Shown here in pieces: positions 17,307 to 25,355 of a DNA stretch of 64,000 nt (the first letter of the stretch is position 1; each line of letters opens with the position of its first letter). This stretch comes from Actinosynnema sp. ALI-1.44. GTDB taxonomy: Bacteria; Actinomycetota; Actinomycetes; Mycobacteriales; Pseudonocardiaceae. A program made the position numbers and the translations under genes. The notes under the pieces are model-generated. The model worked only from the letters and a program-made list of their open reading frames with translations. It was not told the DNA's origin and ran no database searches. The stretch spans positions 1-64,000 of the forward strand of contig NZ_MTQO01000035.1 in assembly GCF_001984155.1 (NCBI RefSeq), given 5' to 3'.

Positions 17307-19291
17307 TGTCGCGAATCGTGACCGGCGGTGCCCTGATCGTCCTCGGTGCGGTGATCGTCGTGCACCTGGGGCTGGGCGCCGCCGGTGTCGGCATCGCCGA
17401 CGTGGTGTCCGCTGTGTTCGGTCACGCGGACGAGAACACCAAGGCGGTGCTGTGGGGCAGCCGGCTCCCGCGCACGCTCGCCGGGCTTGTCGCCGGAATC
17501 GCGCTGGGTGTGTCGGGTGCGTTGATCCAGGGCGCGACCCGCAACCCCCTGGCGGCACCGGACACGTTGGGGGTGAACGCGGGCGCGTACGTCGCCGTGG
17601 GCGTGGTCGCGTTCGCGGGTCTCAACGTGGGCGTGCTCGGCGGCGGCGCTGTCGCGTTCCTCGGTGGGCTCCTGGCCGTCGCGTTGGTGTACCTGCTGAC
17701 CGCGTCCGGCGTGCTGACGCCCGGTCGCGTGCTGCTGGCCGGGGCCACCGTGTCGCTGGCTGGATACGCCGCCGCGGAGTTCCTGCAGATCCTGGATCAG
17801 CACGCCACGCAGGGACTGTTCTTCTGGGGCAACGGATCGCTGCTGCAGACCGGGCTCGAACGGCCGCTGGTCACCGGCGCGATCGTGCTTGTCGGCGCAC
17901 TGGTCACCCCTTTGTTGTCCCGTCCGTTGGATCTGCTGTCGCTCGGTGACGAGACCGCGCAGGCGATGGGCGTACGCGTGAGCCGGATCCGTCCCGCCGC
18001 CTTGTTGCTGGCGGTGCTGCTCGCCGCCGCGGCCGTGACGGTCGCCGGCCCCATCGGGTTTGTCGGCCTGATCGCGCCGGTCGCCGTGCGGCTGCTGGGA
18101 ATTCACGGTCACTCGCTGCTGGTTCCGTTGTCCGGCTTGGTAGCCGCCACGCTCGTCCTGGTGGCGGACGCCGCCGCGCAGATCGTGTCGCCCGTGTCGG
18201 CTGGTTACAGCGAACTGCCCGTCGGCGTGGTCACCGCGCTCGTCGGCGGTCCGATCTTCATCTTCCTCGCTCGACGTGTGACAACCGGCGACGATGATCG
18301 CGGTGCCGCTGTCGCCGTGGCACAGCCGCGCAAGAACCGTTTCGTCATGGCGTTGTCGGTGGGCGTCGTGGTGCTTGTGGTGGCGTTGGTCGTCGGGCTG
18401 CGAGTCGGCGACGTTGGCATCAGCTGGAGCCAGCTCGCGTCCGCGCTCACCGGCTCCGGGCAGGAGATGGCGAACGCGATCGTGTCGTTCCGGCTGCCTC
18501 GGTTGCTCGTCGCGGCCGCGGCGGGCGCGTGTTTGGCTGTCGCGGGTGTCGCGGTGCAGTCGGTGGTACGCAATCCGCTCGCCGAACCCGGGCTCATGGG
18601 TATCACCGGCGGGGCCTCGGCCGGTGCGATGTTGATGATCCTGGTCGTCCCCACCGCGCCGGTCGCCGCTCTGCCGGTCGCCGCCACGGTCGGAGGCGTG
18701 CTCGCGTTGGGGTTGGTCATCTTGATCGCCCGCCAGCTCGACCCGACCAGAGTGGTACTCATCGGACTCGGCGTCGCGGCGACGACAACGGCGTTGGTCA
18801 ACATCATGGTCGTGAGCTCCCAGATGAACATCACCGCCGCGCTCACCTGGCTCGCCGGAAGCACGTACGCACGGGACATCAGCGCCTTGGGTTGGTTGCT
18901 GCTGCCCGCAGTGGTCGCGGTCCTCCTGGTCATCGGCGCTCGTGCGGTAAACATGCTCGCGCTCGGTGAGGACCTGCCGCGCAGCCTTGGCCTGGCCGTC
19001 GGACGGACACGGATGCTTGTGCTGGGCGGCGGTGCGGTCCTCGCGGCGGGGACGGCCGCGGCCGTCGGCACGGTCGGGTTCGTCGGGCTCGTCGCACCGC
19101 ACCTGGCGAGGCGCATCGTCGGCACGAGCATCACCCGGCTGGTGCCGATGGCCGCGGTGCTGGGCGCGGTGCTCGTCGTCGCGGCGGACACCGTGGGCCG
19201 GTCGCTGCTCGCGCCGACAGAGGTTCCCGTCGGCGTGGTCACCGCGTTGATCGGCACCCCGTACTTGGTGTGGCTGCTGCGTGCCAAGTGA
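17306..19291 (+). CDS. Fused siderophore permease (FhuB-like, two FecCD domains)
   Basis: This 661-residue membrane protein contains two complete FecCD permease halves in one chain: half 1 at about residues 1-325 (RLPRTLAGLVAGIALGVSGA, QGATRNPLAAPDTLGVNAGA) and half 2 at about 345-661 (RLPRLLVAAAAGACLAVAGV, VVRNPLAEPGLMGITGG). Each half has about ten helices, and each shows the cytoplasmic G-x-G motif for ATPase coupling (GFVGLIAPVAVR; GFVGLVAPHLARR). The start ATG overlaps the lipoprotein stop by one base. The fused form parallels FhuB, whereas the second siderophore locus in this window uses two separate permeases. Confidence 0.92.
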   Translation: MSRIVTGGALIVLGAVIVVHLGLGAAGVGIADVVSAVFGHADENTKAVLWGSRLPRTLAGLVAGIALGVSGALIQGATRNPLAAPDTLGVNAGAYVAVGVVAFAGLNVGVLGGGAVAFLGGLLAVALVYLLTASGVLTPGRVLLAGATVSLAGYAAAEFLQILDQHATQGLFFWGNGSLLQTGLERPLVTGAIVLVGALVTPLLSRPLDLLSLGDETAQAMGVRVSRIRPAALLLAVLLAAAAVTVAGPIGFVGLIAPVAVRLLGIHGHSLLVPLSGLVAATLVLVADAAAQIVSPVSAGYSELPVGVVTALVGGPIFIFLARRVTTGDDDRGAAVAVAQPRKNRFVMALSVGVVVLVVALVVGLRVGDVGISWSQLASALTGSGQEMANAIVSFRLPRLLVAAAAGACLAVAGVAVQSVVRNPLAEPGLMGITGGASAGAMLMILVVPTAPVAALPVAATVGGVLALGLVILIARQLDPTRVVLIGLGVAATTTALVNIMVVSSQMNITAALTWLAGSTYARDISALGWLLLPAVVAVLLVIGARAVNMLALGEDLPRSLGLAVGRTRMLVLGGGAVLAAGTAAAVGTVGFVGLVAPHLARRIVGTSITRLVPMAAVLGAVLVVAADTVGRSLLAPTEVPVGVVTALIGTPYLVWLLRAK

Positions 19292-19330
19292 CACATTCGG
19301 GTGACGCGCCCGGCGGTACTGTACTGAGCT

Positions 19331-20011
19331 GTGCCGGATGTCGACTATTACGCCATTCTCGGCGTACGCGAGTCGGTTTCGGACGTCGAACTGAGGTCGG
19401 CGTACCGGAAGCTGGTGCGGCGCGCGCACCCGGACAACGGCGGCAACGCCGACACCTTCCAACGGATCCAGTACGCGTACCGGAAAATCCGCGCGACCCG
19501 CACGGAGACGAAACCGGCGACGCACCCCACGACCACGGCGACCCGGCGCAGACCGGACCGCTGGAAGCGGATGATCTGCTGGTCGTGCGGGACGCGGCCC
19601 GCACGAAGACCCATGGTGGTCGTGCTGACCAAGCTCGACGAACCCGACCAGCAGATCGGTCTGCCGTACTGCGACTGGTGCTGGTCGCAACGGGTCAACG
19701 TGCGCGACCGGCGGCTGGTGTCCGCGCTGCAGACCGCCGGAGCGATGTCCAAGATCGGTTTCGCGTTGGTGGTCCTGGCGTTGCTCGGGCTGCTCACCAT
19801 GATCGGCTATCTGCGTTTCCTGTTCTCCCCGTCCGATCCGTTGGCCCCGGTGGTGCTGATGTGGGTGGTCATCGTCGTGGTGCTGGCGGCGGGGATGTGG
19901 CCGATCGTCAAACGGGCCTTGGCGATCCGGCGCACCGCGCGGGACTTCCACCAGCGGCTGGTCGACCACCCGCCGGTGAACGAGCTGCTGGACCTCGGCT
20001 ACCGGTTCTAG
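19331..20011 (+). CDS. J-domain membrane protein with zinc-ribbon-like motif
   Basis: This 226-residue protein begins with a J-domain (DYYAILGVRESVSDVELRSA, HPD in RRAHPDNGG near residue 37) that would stimulate DnaK ATPase. A linker leads to two Cys pairs (WSCG... and CDWCW, separated by ~30 residues), suggesting a zinc ribbon, then two transmembrane helices (IGFALVVLALLGLLTMIGYL and VVLMWVVIVVVLAAGMWPIV). A membrane-bound J-protein that recruits DnaK to the membrane is the likely role. The GTG at 19331 starts just before the J-domain. It stands alone on the plus strand. Confidence 0.75.
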   Translation: MPDVDYYAILGVRESVSDVELRSAYRKLVRRAHPDNGGNADTFQRIQYAYRKIRATRTETKPATHPTTTATRRRPDRWKRMICWSCGTRPARRPMVVVLTKLDEPDQQIGLPYCDWCWSQRVNVRDRRLVSALQTAGAMSKIGFALVVLALLGLLTMIGYLRFLFSPSDPLAPVVLMWVVIVVVLAAGMWPIVKRALAIRRTARDFHQRLVDHPPVNELLDLGYRF

Positions 20012-20052
20012 AGTGCGCCAGGTGTCCGTCGCAGCCCCGTGCGCGCTTTGGA

Positions 20053-20403
20053 TCAGGTGGACGTCGCCAGCGCGCGCAGGTCGGCCGCGAACTGCGCCGA
20101 GTCGTGATCGGGCCCGCAGCCCTCGGTCAGGACCAGGTCGCCGACCAGGTGGTCGGCCCGCAACGGCAGGATCTCCTGGTAGGCCGGTGACCGGTACCAC
20201 TGCCGGGCCACGTCCATGCTGGGGAACTCGATCATCACGACCGCGCCGGGCCAGACACCTTCCAGCACTTCCATCGCACCGCCGTGCACCAGGAACCGGC
20301 CACCGAACGGGTCCATTGTGGCCTGGATGCGCTCCAGGTACTCGTACACCTCGTCGTGCAGCGGGCCGGCCTGGCGGAGGTGGGCGATGCCGTAGGCGGT
20401 CAT
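20053..20403 (-). CDS. DUF1330 (ferredoxin-like fold) protein
   Basis: This 116-residue cytoplasmic protein has the DUF1330 pattern: YEYLERIQATMDPFGGRFLV, HGGAMEVLEGVWPGAVVMIE, FPSMDVARQWYRSPAYQEIL. These small dimeric alpha/beta-barrel proteins have no firm function. The start ATG at 20403 is preceded by AAGGAG, so the 11 upstream residues of the longer frame are not needed. Confidence 0.8.
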   Translation of the reverse strand: MTAYGIAHLRQAGPLHDEVYEYLERIQATMDPFGGRFLVHGGAMEVLEGVWPGAVVMIEFPSMDVARQWYRSPAYQEILPLRADHLVGDLVLTEGCGPDHDSAQFAADLRALATST

Positions 20404-20486
20404 GATCTTCTCCTTGCTCGAACCGGATGTGCTCATCCTGATCGAGCCAGGGAATGCCGTCGATTACCCGCGACGTAAAACCCCTG

Positions 20487-20771
20487 CTACTCGCCGCGCA
20501 TCTGCCTGCGGATCTCCTCGAGCTTGTCGCGGCCCGCCTGGTCGCGGTCGGCCATCTGCTGCTCGACCGTCTTGCCCTCCGGCGTGGCCTCGGCGAGTTC
20601 GTTGGCACCGATCGACGTGGAGAACTTGTTCTCGATCTTGTCGCGCACGTAGTCGAAGGTGGGCACGCCACCGTCGGTGTAGTCGAACTGCGGCTGGGTC
20701 ACCGGCGGCACCGGCTGCACCGGCTCCTCGACGATCTCCGCGTCGACGATCCTGGGGTCCGGCTCGGTCAT
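20487..20771 (-). CDS. Hypothetical acidic protein
   Basis: This 94-residue protein starts MTEPDPRIVDAEIVEEPVQP and ends with a charged helix (EQQMADRDQAGRDKLEEIRR). The N-terminal half is Pro/Glu/Val-rich and probably disordered. I do not recognise the family. The ATG at 20771 has GGAGTGAG upstream. Codon use is typical of the genome, so I take it as a real gene. Confidence 0.55.
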   Translation of the reverse strand: MTEPDPRIVDAEIVEEPVQPVPPVTQPQFDYTDGGVPTFDYVRDKIENKFSTSIGANELAEATPEGKTVEQQMADRDQAGRDKLEEIRRQMRGE

Positions 20772-20877
20772 CCCACTCACTCCGTTCACTGGCTCTTTCC
20801 CTCATTGTGCCCGAGCGCGGTGATTCCGATGGGCGAACTGTTCATTGACCGCTGAGTACCCCTCGGAAGGTGCGGTC

Positions 20878-21774
20878 TTAGGTGGTCTCCACGAGGCGTT
20901 CTGCCTCTCCGGGGAACTTCCCGACGAGGGCCCTGCGGTACTTGCCCGGCGGCATGCCGAACTGCCGCTTGAACGCCGCGCCCAGAGCGAATTCGGAGAG
21001 ATATCCGACTTCGCCCGCGATCACGGCGAGCGGTTGTGAGGTCTCCCGCAGCAGCCGGGACGCGACGGTCAGCCGCCACCACGTCAGGTACGTCAACGGC
21101 GGCTGACCGACGGCGGCGGTGAACCGCCGCGCGAAGGGCGCGCGGGACAGCCCGGCCTCGGCGGCGAGCTTCGCCACCGTCCATGGGTGTGCGGGGTGCT
21201 CGTGCATGGCGTGCAAGGCGTCCGCGACAACGGGGTCGCGCAAGGCAGCCGTCCACCCGGCCGTGGAGTCGTCCGTGTCGAACCACGTGCGCAGGATGTA
21301 CACGAACAACGACTCCAGCAAAGCCGGGACCAGCGCGGCCGATCCCAGTCCCGGATCGGTGAGTTCGGCGCTGAGCAGGTCCACGGCCAGCCGCAGGTCG
21401 ATGCCCAGCCGGGCGGGCAGGTGGATGGTGTCGGGCAGGGTCAGCAACAGCGGGTGGGCGCGGGCCGGGTCGAGTTCGTACGCGCCGCACAGCGACACGG
21501 TCTGGCTGCCGGTGGGCTGCGGCTCGCCGCCGGGTGGGTGGTCGGTCAGGGTGTGGCGCTGGGCGCGTGAGAGCAGCAGAACGTCGCCTTGGCGCAGCTC
21601 AAGGGCTGGTCGGCCGGGCCGGGCGAGCCAGCATGTGCCTTGCAGGATGACGTGGAAACCAGCGGCACCGGGCACCTCGTCGAACTGTTGGCGCCACGGC
21701 GCCCGCCACGTGTGCTTGTAGGACACCGGCTGCCCGGTCCGCGTCACGGCGATCACGTCGCTCAGGATGTCCAC
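20878..21774 (-). CDS. AraC-family regulator with cupin sensor
   Basis: This 298-residue regulator has an N-terminal cupin-type sensor domain (GFHVILQGTCWLARPGRPAL, ELRQGDVLLLSRAQRHTLTD) and a C-terminal AraC/XylS double helix-turn-helix (PWTVAKLAAEAGLSRAPFAR, LAVIAGEVGYLSEFALGAAF, GMPPGKYRRALVGKF). It is divergent from the alcohol dehydrogenase at 21851. AraC proteins with this layout usually regulate the divergent oxidoreductase gene; here a 7-base inverted repeat and longer imperfect symmetry lie in the gap. GTG start. Confidence 0.88.
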   Translation of the reverse strand: MDILSDVIAVTRTGQPVSYKHTWRAPWRQQFDEVPGAAGFHVILQGTCWLARPGRPALELRQGDVLLLSRAQRHTLTDHPPGGEPQPTGSQTVSLCGAYELDPARAHPLLLTLPDTIHLPARLGIDLRLAVDLLSAELTDPGLGSAALVPALLESLFVYILRTWFDTDDSTAGWTAALRDPVVADALHAMHEHPAHPWTVAKLAAEAGLSRAPFARRFTAAVGQPPLTYLTWWRLTVASRLLRETSQPLAVIAGEVGYLSEFALGAAFKRQFGMPPGKYRRALVGKFPGEAERLVETT

Positions 21775-21778
21775 GGCC

Positions 21779-21824
21779 GAGACGATCTCACATGAAACGA
21801 AGACACCAACCCATGGTTCGTCTC
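21779..21824. promoter_or_regulatory. Inverted repeat in the AraC/dehydrogenase divergent promoter
   Basis: GAGACGA (21779-21785) and TCGTCTC (21818-21824) are perfect inverted copies. Between them GAAACGAAGAC and GTCTCATTTC add further imperfect symmetry. Position between two divergent starts suggests an operator, but the arms are short. Confidence 0.35.
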
Positions 21825-21850
21825 ATTTCGCGGACCTAGGGTCCACTTTT

Positions 21851-22705
21851 GTGAAAGCCGCACGAATCCACCGGTACGGCGAGCCGTCCGTGATCCGGAT
21901 CGACGAGATCGACGTCCCCGTCCCCGCCCCCACCGACGACGGCGACGGCGAAGCCCTGGTCAAGGTCGCCGCGACCTCGTTCAACCCGACGGAGGTCGCG
22001 GTCCGGCGAGGCGTCTTCGACCTCGCACTGCCGCACACCCTCGGCTGGGACCTGGCGGGCGAAGTGGACGGTGAGCCGGTGATCGGGTTCGTCGACAGCG
22101 GCGCCGCGGCGGAGTACGCCATCGCGCCACGTGACCGTCTGGTGCCCGCACCGAAAACCGTTCCCCTCCAGCACGCCGCCGCCATCCCGGTCGCCGGGCT
22201 CACCGCATGGCAGACCGTGTCACACGTCCGGCGCGGTCAGACAGTGCTGATCAACGGCGCAGGCGGCGGTATCGGGGGGTTCGCCGTCCAACTGGCCAAG
22301 CACCGGGGCGCGTACGTCATCGCCACCGCGAGCCCGCGCAGTACCGAAGCTGTCCTGCGGTACGGCGCCGACGAGGTTGTCGACTACACCACGACCGTGC
22401 CGGACAAGCCGGTGGACGTGATGATCCACCTGGTCGGCACGCCGCCGCCGTGGCCGGTTCCGGCCAGGGAACGGGTGATCTCCGCGGCGGCGCCGGTGCG
22501 GGCCGACGTGCCTTCGTCTCATGTCGTGATGCGCTATGACCGCGATCAATTGTCCGCTTTGGTCGGACTTGTCGACGCCGGTGCGGTCACACTGGACGTC
22601 ACCGGGCTTTATCCGCTTACGGCTATGGCGGATGTGCACCGGCGTGGTGAGGCGGGCGAGTTCCGCGGCAAGGTCGTCCTTTCAGCGCAGGGGGAATCCC
22701 AGTAG
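21851..22705 (+). CDS. Zinc-less quinone-oxidoreductase-type dehydrogenase (MDR)
   Basis: This 284-residue protein belongs to the medium-chain dehydrogenase/reductase superfamily, quinone oxidoreductase branch. It has the GroES-like start KAARIHRYGEPSVIRIDEID, the central NAAAIPVAGLTAWQT-type segment (HAAAIPVAGLTAWQTVSHVR), and the NADPH motif GAGGGIGGFAVQLAKHRGAY. The catalytic-zinc cysteine pattern of alcohol dehydrogenases is absent. I chose the GTG at 21851; a TAGGGT box about 12 bases upstream suggests a leaderless or nearly leaderless transcript. Divergent from an AraC regulator. Its 3' end overlaps the convergent CoA-transferase gene by 24 bases. Confidence 0.85.
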   Translation: MKAARIHRYGEPSVIRIDEIDVPVPAPTDDGDGEALVKVAATSFNPTEVAVRRGVFDLALPHTLGWDLAGEVDGEPVIGFVDSGAAAEYAIAPRDRLVPAPKTVPLQHAAAIPVAGLTAWQTVSHVRRGQTVLINGAGGGIGGFAVQLAKHRGAYVIATASPRSTEAVLRYGADEVVDYTTTVPDKPVDVMIHLVGTPPPWPVPARERVISAAAPVRADVPSSHVVMRYDRDQLSALVGLVDAGAVTLDVTGLYPLTAMADVHRRGEAGEFRGKVVLSAQGESQ

Positions 22706-23914
22706 GCGGCCTGCGTCGCGCAGTTCGTCGCGGGCGTCCGGGTGTGCGACGTGGTCGATGATCTGCTGGGCCTGGTCCGTGGCGTCGTGGCCCCAGATGG
22801 TGGCGGTGCCCTGTTCGCTGACGATGTAGCTGTGCTGGAACGAGGTCACCGGCCCGGCCAGACTGGGCACCACTGTGGACACGTCCGCCTTGGGGTGCCA
22901 CGACGGCAGGGCGATGACAGCTCGTCCGCCGGGCGAGTGCAGCGCTCCGACCACGAAGTCGGTCTGCCCGCCGAATCCGGAGTGGATGCTGCCTCGCACC
23001 CGGCTGGCGTTGGCCTGCGCGTACAGGTCGACCTGCAGTGCGCTGTTGATGGACACCAGCGACCGCTGCCGTGCGATCAGGCCGGGGTCGTTGGTCTTCT
23101 CTGTGCGCAGCAACCGAACCCGCGGATTGCGGTCGACGAAGGCGTACAACTCGGCGGTCCCGAACACGAAGGACGCGGTCAGCGGGGTGTCGGTGTCGAG
23201 TGCACCCGCCTGTTCCAGTGTGAGCACACCGTCGCTGAACATCTCGGACCACACCTTCAGGCCGCGCCGGGCGGTCAACGCGGCGAGCACGGCGTCGGGC
23301 ACCGCGCCGATCCCCAGTTGCAGGGTGGCCGCATCGTCGACCAGTGCGGCGACCCGGGCGCCGATCTCCCGTGACACGTCACTGATCGTGCGGGGCGCGG
23401 GTGACGCGAGCGGCTCGTCGGCCTCGACGGCGTAGTCCACTTCGTCCAACGTCAGGACCGCGTCGCCGTAGGTGTACGGCATGTTCGGGTTGATCTGGGC
23501 GATCACCAGACCGCCCCGGGCGCGGACCGCTTCGATCGCCGCGGGCAGGATGTTGACCTCCGTCCCGAGTGACACCGTCCCGTCGACCGGGGTGGACGTG
23601 TGCACGAGCGCGATGTCCGGCGGCAACGTCTGCTTGAGCAGGTGCGGCACCAGGGACAGGCGGGACGGGAAGTAGCGCAACCCGGCCCGGCCGCGCATGC
23701 CCGGCCCGACGAACGGCGTCTCCAGCGCCACGCCGTCCCGGTCCGGCACCCCGGGCTGGGCGTTGAGCGCGAACAACCGGTACTCCGGCAGCGCCTTGTC
23801 CAGCACGCCGAGCGCCCGGCCCGGTGTGGCGAAGTTCCCGCTGACCACGACACGGGGGACTCCGCCGACACCGGCAAGGACCGTCGTCAACTGCTCTTCC
23901 GACAGAATCCGCAT
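22682..23914 (-). CDS. Acetyl-CoA hydrolase/CoA-transferase family enzyme
   Basis: This 410-residue enzyme fits the acetyl-CoA hydrolase/4-hydroxybutyrate CoA-transferase family, which moves CoA between carboxylic acids. Recognisable segments are VHTSTPVDGTVSLGTEVNIL, AQINPNMPYTYGDAVLTLDE, LQLGIGAVPDAVLAALTARR, VWSEMFSDGV and IHSGFGGQTDFVVGALHSPG. The ATG at 23914 opens the family domain. Convergent with the dehydrogenase, with a 24-base overlap of the coding ends. The acid substrate is unknown. Confidence 0.85.
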   Translation of the reverse strand: MRILSEEQLTTVLAGVGGVPRVVVSGNFATPGRALGVLDKALPEYRLFALNAQPGVPDRDGVALETPFVGPGMRGRAGLRYFPSRLSLVPHLLKQTLPPDIALVHTSTPVDGTVSLGTEVNILPAAIEAVRARGGLVIAQINPNMPYTYGDAVLTLDEVDYAVEADEPLASPAPRTISDVSREIGARVAALVDDAATLQLGIGAVPDAVLAALTARRGLKVWSEMFSDGVLTLEQAGALDTDTPLTASFVFGTAELYAFVDRNPRVRLLRTEKTNDPGLIARQRSLVSINSALQVDLYAQANASRVRGSIHSGFGGQTDFVVGALHSPGGRAVIALPSWHPKADVSTVVPSLAGPVTSFQHSYIVSEQGTATIWGHDATDQAQQIIDHVAHPDARDELRDAGRLLGFPLR

Positions 23915-23966
23915 GGGTCCTGTCTACCTGTTCACCCCGTGTCGGCACCCGTGGGGTCAGGCAAGG

Positions 23967-24692
23967 TCACAGTCGTACCGCGCTGACCGCCACCCGCCGC
24001 ATGTCGTCGCGGTACGGCAACTGCTTGCGTGCTTCGGCGGCCAGGTCGGCGATCGCGGCGTCGCTGCCGTCGTCACCCTCGATCGCCTGCTCGTAGATGG
24101 CGATCTGCCTCGAGAGCCACCCCGGCCGGTCGTGCATCTCCACATCGGACAGTCCGTCGAACAGGCCGCGGACGTCGCGTGGGAACCGCTTGTCCATCGC
24201 TCCGGACGCCTCCCATGTGGTCACGACGACCCGGCCGCCCGGCTTGAGCACCCTGGCGATCTCCCTGGTCATCGCGGCGGGATCCGGCACGAGTTGCAGT
24301 ACGTCGATGGACACGACCGCGTCCGCCGAGTGGTCGGGCAGCCCGGTGTCGGCGACGTCGGCGACTACGAACTTCCCGGACACCAGGCCAGGGAAGTCGT
24401 GCTGGCGCGCGTTGGCGTCGTCGATCGCGACTCGCGAGCTGTCGACACCGATGACCGACGCGCCCGCTCGCGCCGCCAGCCACATCCCCGGTCCGCCCCG
24501 GCCGCACCCGAAGTCCACCAGAGTCCCGCCCGCGGGCAACTCCAGCAGGGAGGACACGAACTCCATGCCGTCAAAGGGGACGAAGGAGAACGGCTGGATC
24601 TCGGCAGGCATGTCGGCACCGAACAGCGCGCAGTGTTTCGTGCTTGCCCGCCACCGCCGGTAGCCTTCGTCGTAGATCTGAACCCCAGTCAT
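23967..24692 (-). CDS. Class I SAM-dependent methyltransferase
   Basis: This 241-residue protein has motif I LVDFGCGRGGPGMWLAARAG, motif II VIGVDSS, and the post-motif segment VSIDVLQLVPDPAAMTREIA, RVLKPGGRVVVTTWEASG. The layout is that of small-molecule methyltransferases. It lies 30 bases downstream of a TetR gene on the same strand, so the two are probably co-transcribed from the operator region at 25330-25355. Substrate unknown. Confidence 0.8.
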   Translation of the reverse strand: MTGVQIYDEGYRRWRASTKHCALFGADMPAEIQPFSFVPFDGMEFVSSLLELPAGGTLVDFGCGRGGPGMWLAARAGASVIGVDSSRVAIDDANARQHDFPGLVSGKFVVADVADTGLPDHSADAVVSIDVLQLVPDPAAMTREIARVLKPGGRVVVTTWEASGAMDKRFPRDVRGLFDGLSDVEMHDRPGWLSRQIAIYEQAIEGDDGSDAAIADLAAEARKQLPYRDDMRRVAVSAVRL

Positions 24693-24722
24693 CTGACCCC
24701 CAGTCAGTTGTCGAACAGTCAG

Positions 24723-25310
24723 TCATCGAACCCCGAGTGCTTTGGCGAGTACGTCGAGCGTCAGCTTCCGCAAGCCGTCCACGTCGTAGTACTTGTGCTT
24801 GAGCACCTGTGGCAGCATCAACCCGTCGGTGATGCCGACCACCAGCGTCACCATATTGCCGACGTCGCCGATCTTGAAGTCACCGGTCTCGGCTCCCCTG
24901 GTGATCGCGTCGGCGAACGGCCTGCTCCAGTCGCGTTGCAGCTTCTCGCTGTGCGCCCGCAGTTCCTCGTCATGCATCGAGGCGTACCAGAACTCGTGCA
25001 GCACCCGCCAGAAGCCCTCGTCCCTCGGGTCCAGCGAGTGCTCGACCAGCGCGACCAGCCGTTCCCACGGCGGCGCGTCCGGTTCGATCGCGGCGAGCCG
25101 CTCCACCTCCCGCGCGCACGAGAAGTGCAACGCTTCGACGAGCATGTCGTCGCGGGAGCCGAAGTAGAACTGCAGTGTGCTGACCGCGACACCGGCGACC
25201 TTGGCGACATCGGTGAACCGCGTCCGGTCGTAGCCGCGCTCCGTCAGCACCTCGACCACGTGGTTGAGGACTTCCGCCCGCTTGTCGCCGCCGGCTCGTC
25301 GTGGGCTCAT
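24723..25310 (-). CDS. TetR-family regulator of the adjacent MFS gene
   Basis: This 195-residue protein has a TetR helix-turn-helix (EVLNHVVEVLTERGYDRTRF, TDVAKVAGVAVSTLQFYFGS) and a BetI-like C-terminal domain. I chose the ATG at 25310 (MSPRRAGGDK), because longer forms would run through the operator. It is divergent from the MFS transporter, with two adjacent perfect 13-base palindromes in the 41-base gap. Autoregulated efflux control is the standard inference. Confidence 0.9.
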   Translation of the reverse strand: MSPRRAGGDKRAEVLNHVVEVLTERGYDRTRFTDVAKVAGVAVSTLQFYFGSRDDMLVEALHFSCAREVERLAAIEPDAPPWERLVALVEHSLDPRDEGFWRVLHEFWYASMHDEELRAHSEKLQRDWSRPFADAITRGAETGDFKIGDVGNMVTLVVGITDGLMLPQVLKHKYYDVDGLRKLTLDVLAKALGVR

Positions 25311-25329
25311 GGGGTTACTGTACTCACGG

Positions 25330-25355
25330 CCGTACTGTACGGTCATACGGTATGA
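25330..25355. promoter_or_regulatory. Two abutting palindromic operators over the MFS start
   Basis: CCGTACTGTACGG (25330-25342) and TCATACGGTATGA (25343-25355) are each perfect odd-centred palindromes and touch end to end. The second includes the MFS start codon ATG (25352-25354). Repressor bound here would block transcription, and possibly occupies the 5' end of a leaderless message. A half-related TACTGTACT lies just upstream. Confidence 0.75.

Noticed and set aside
17123-20671. Minus-strand frame of 1182 codons across the siderophore operon
   Set aside because: It lies antisense to three well-recognised genes, is rich in His/Arg/Asp/Gln low-complexity residues and has no family features.
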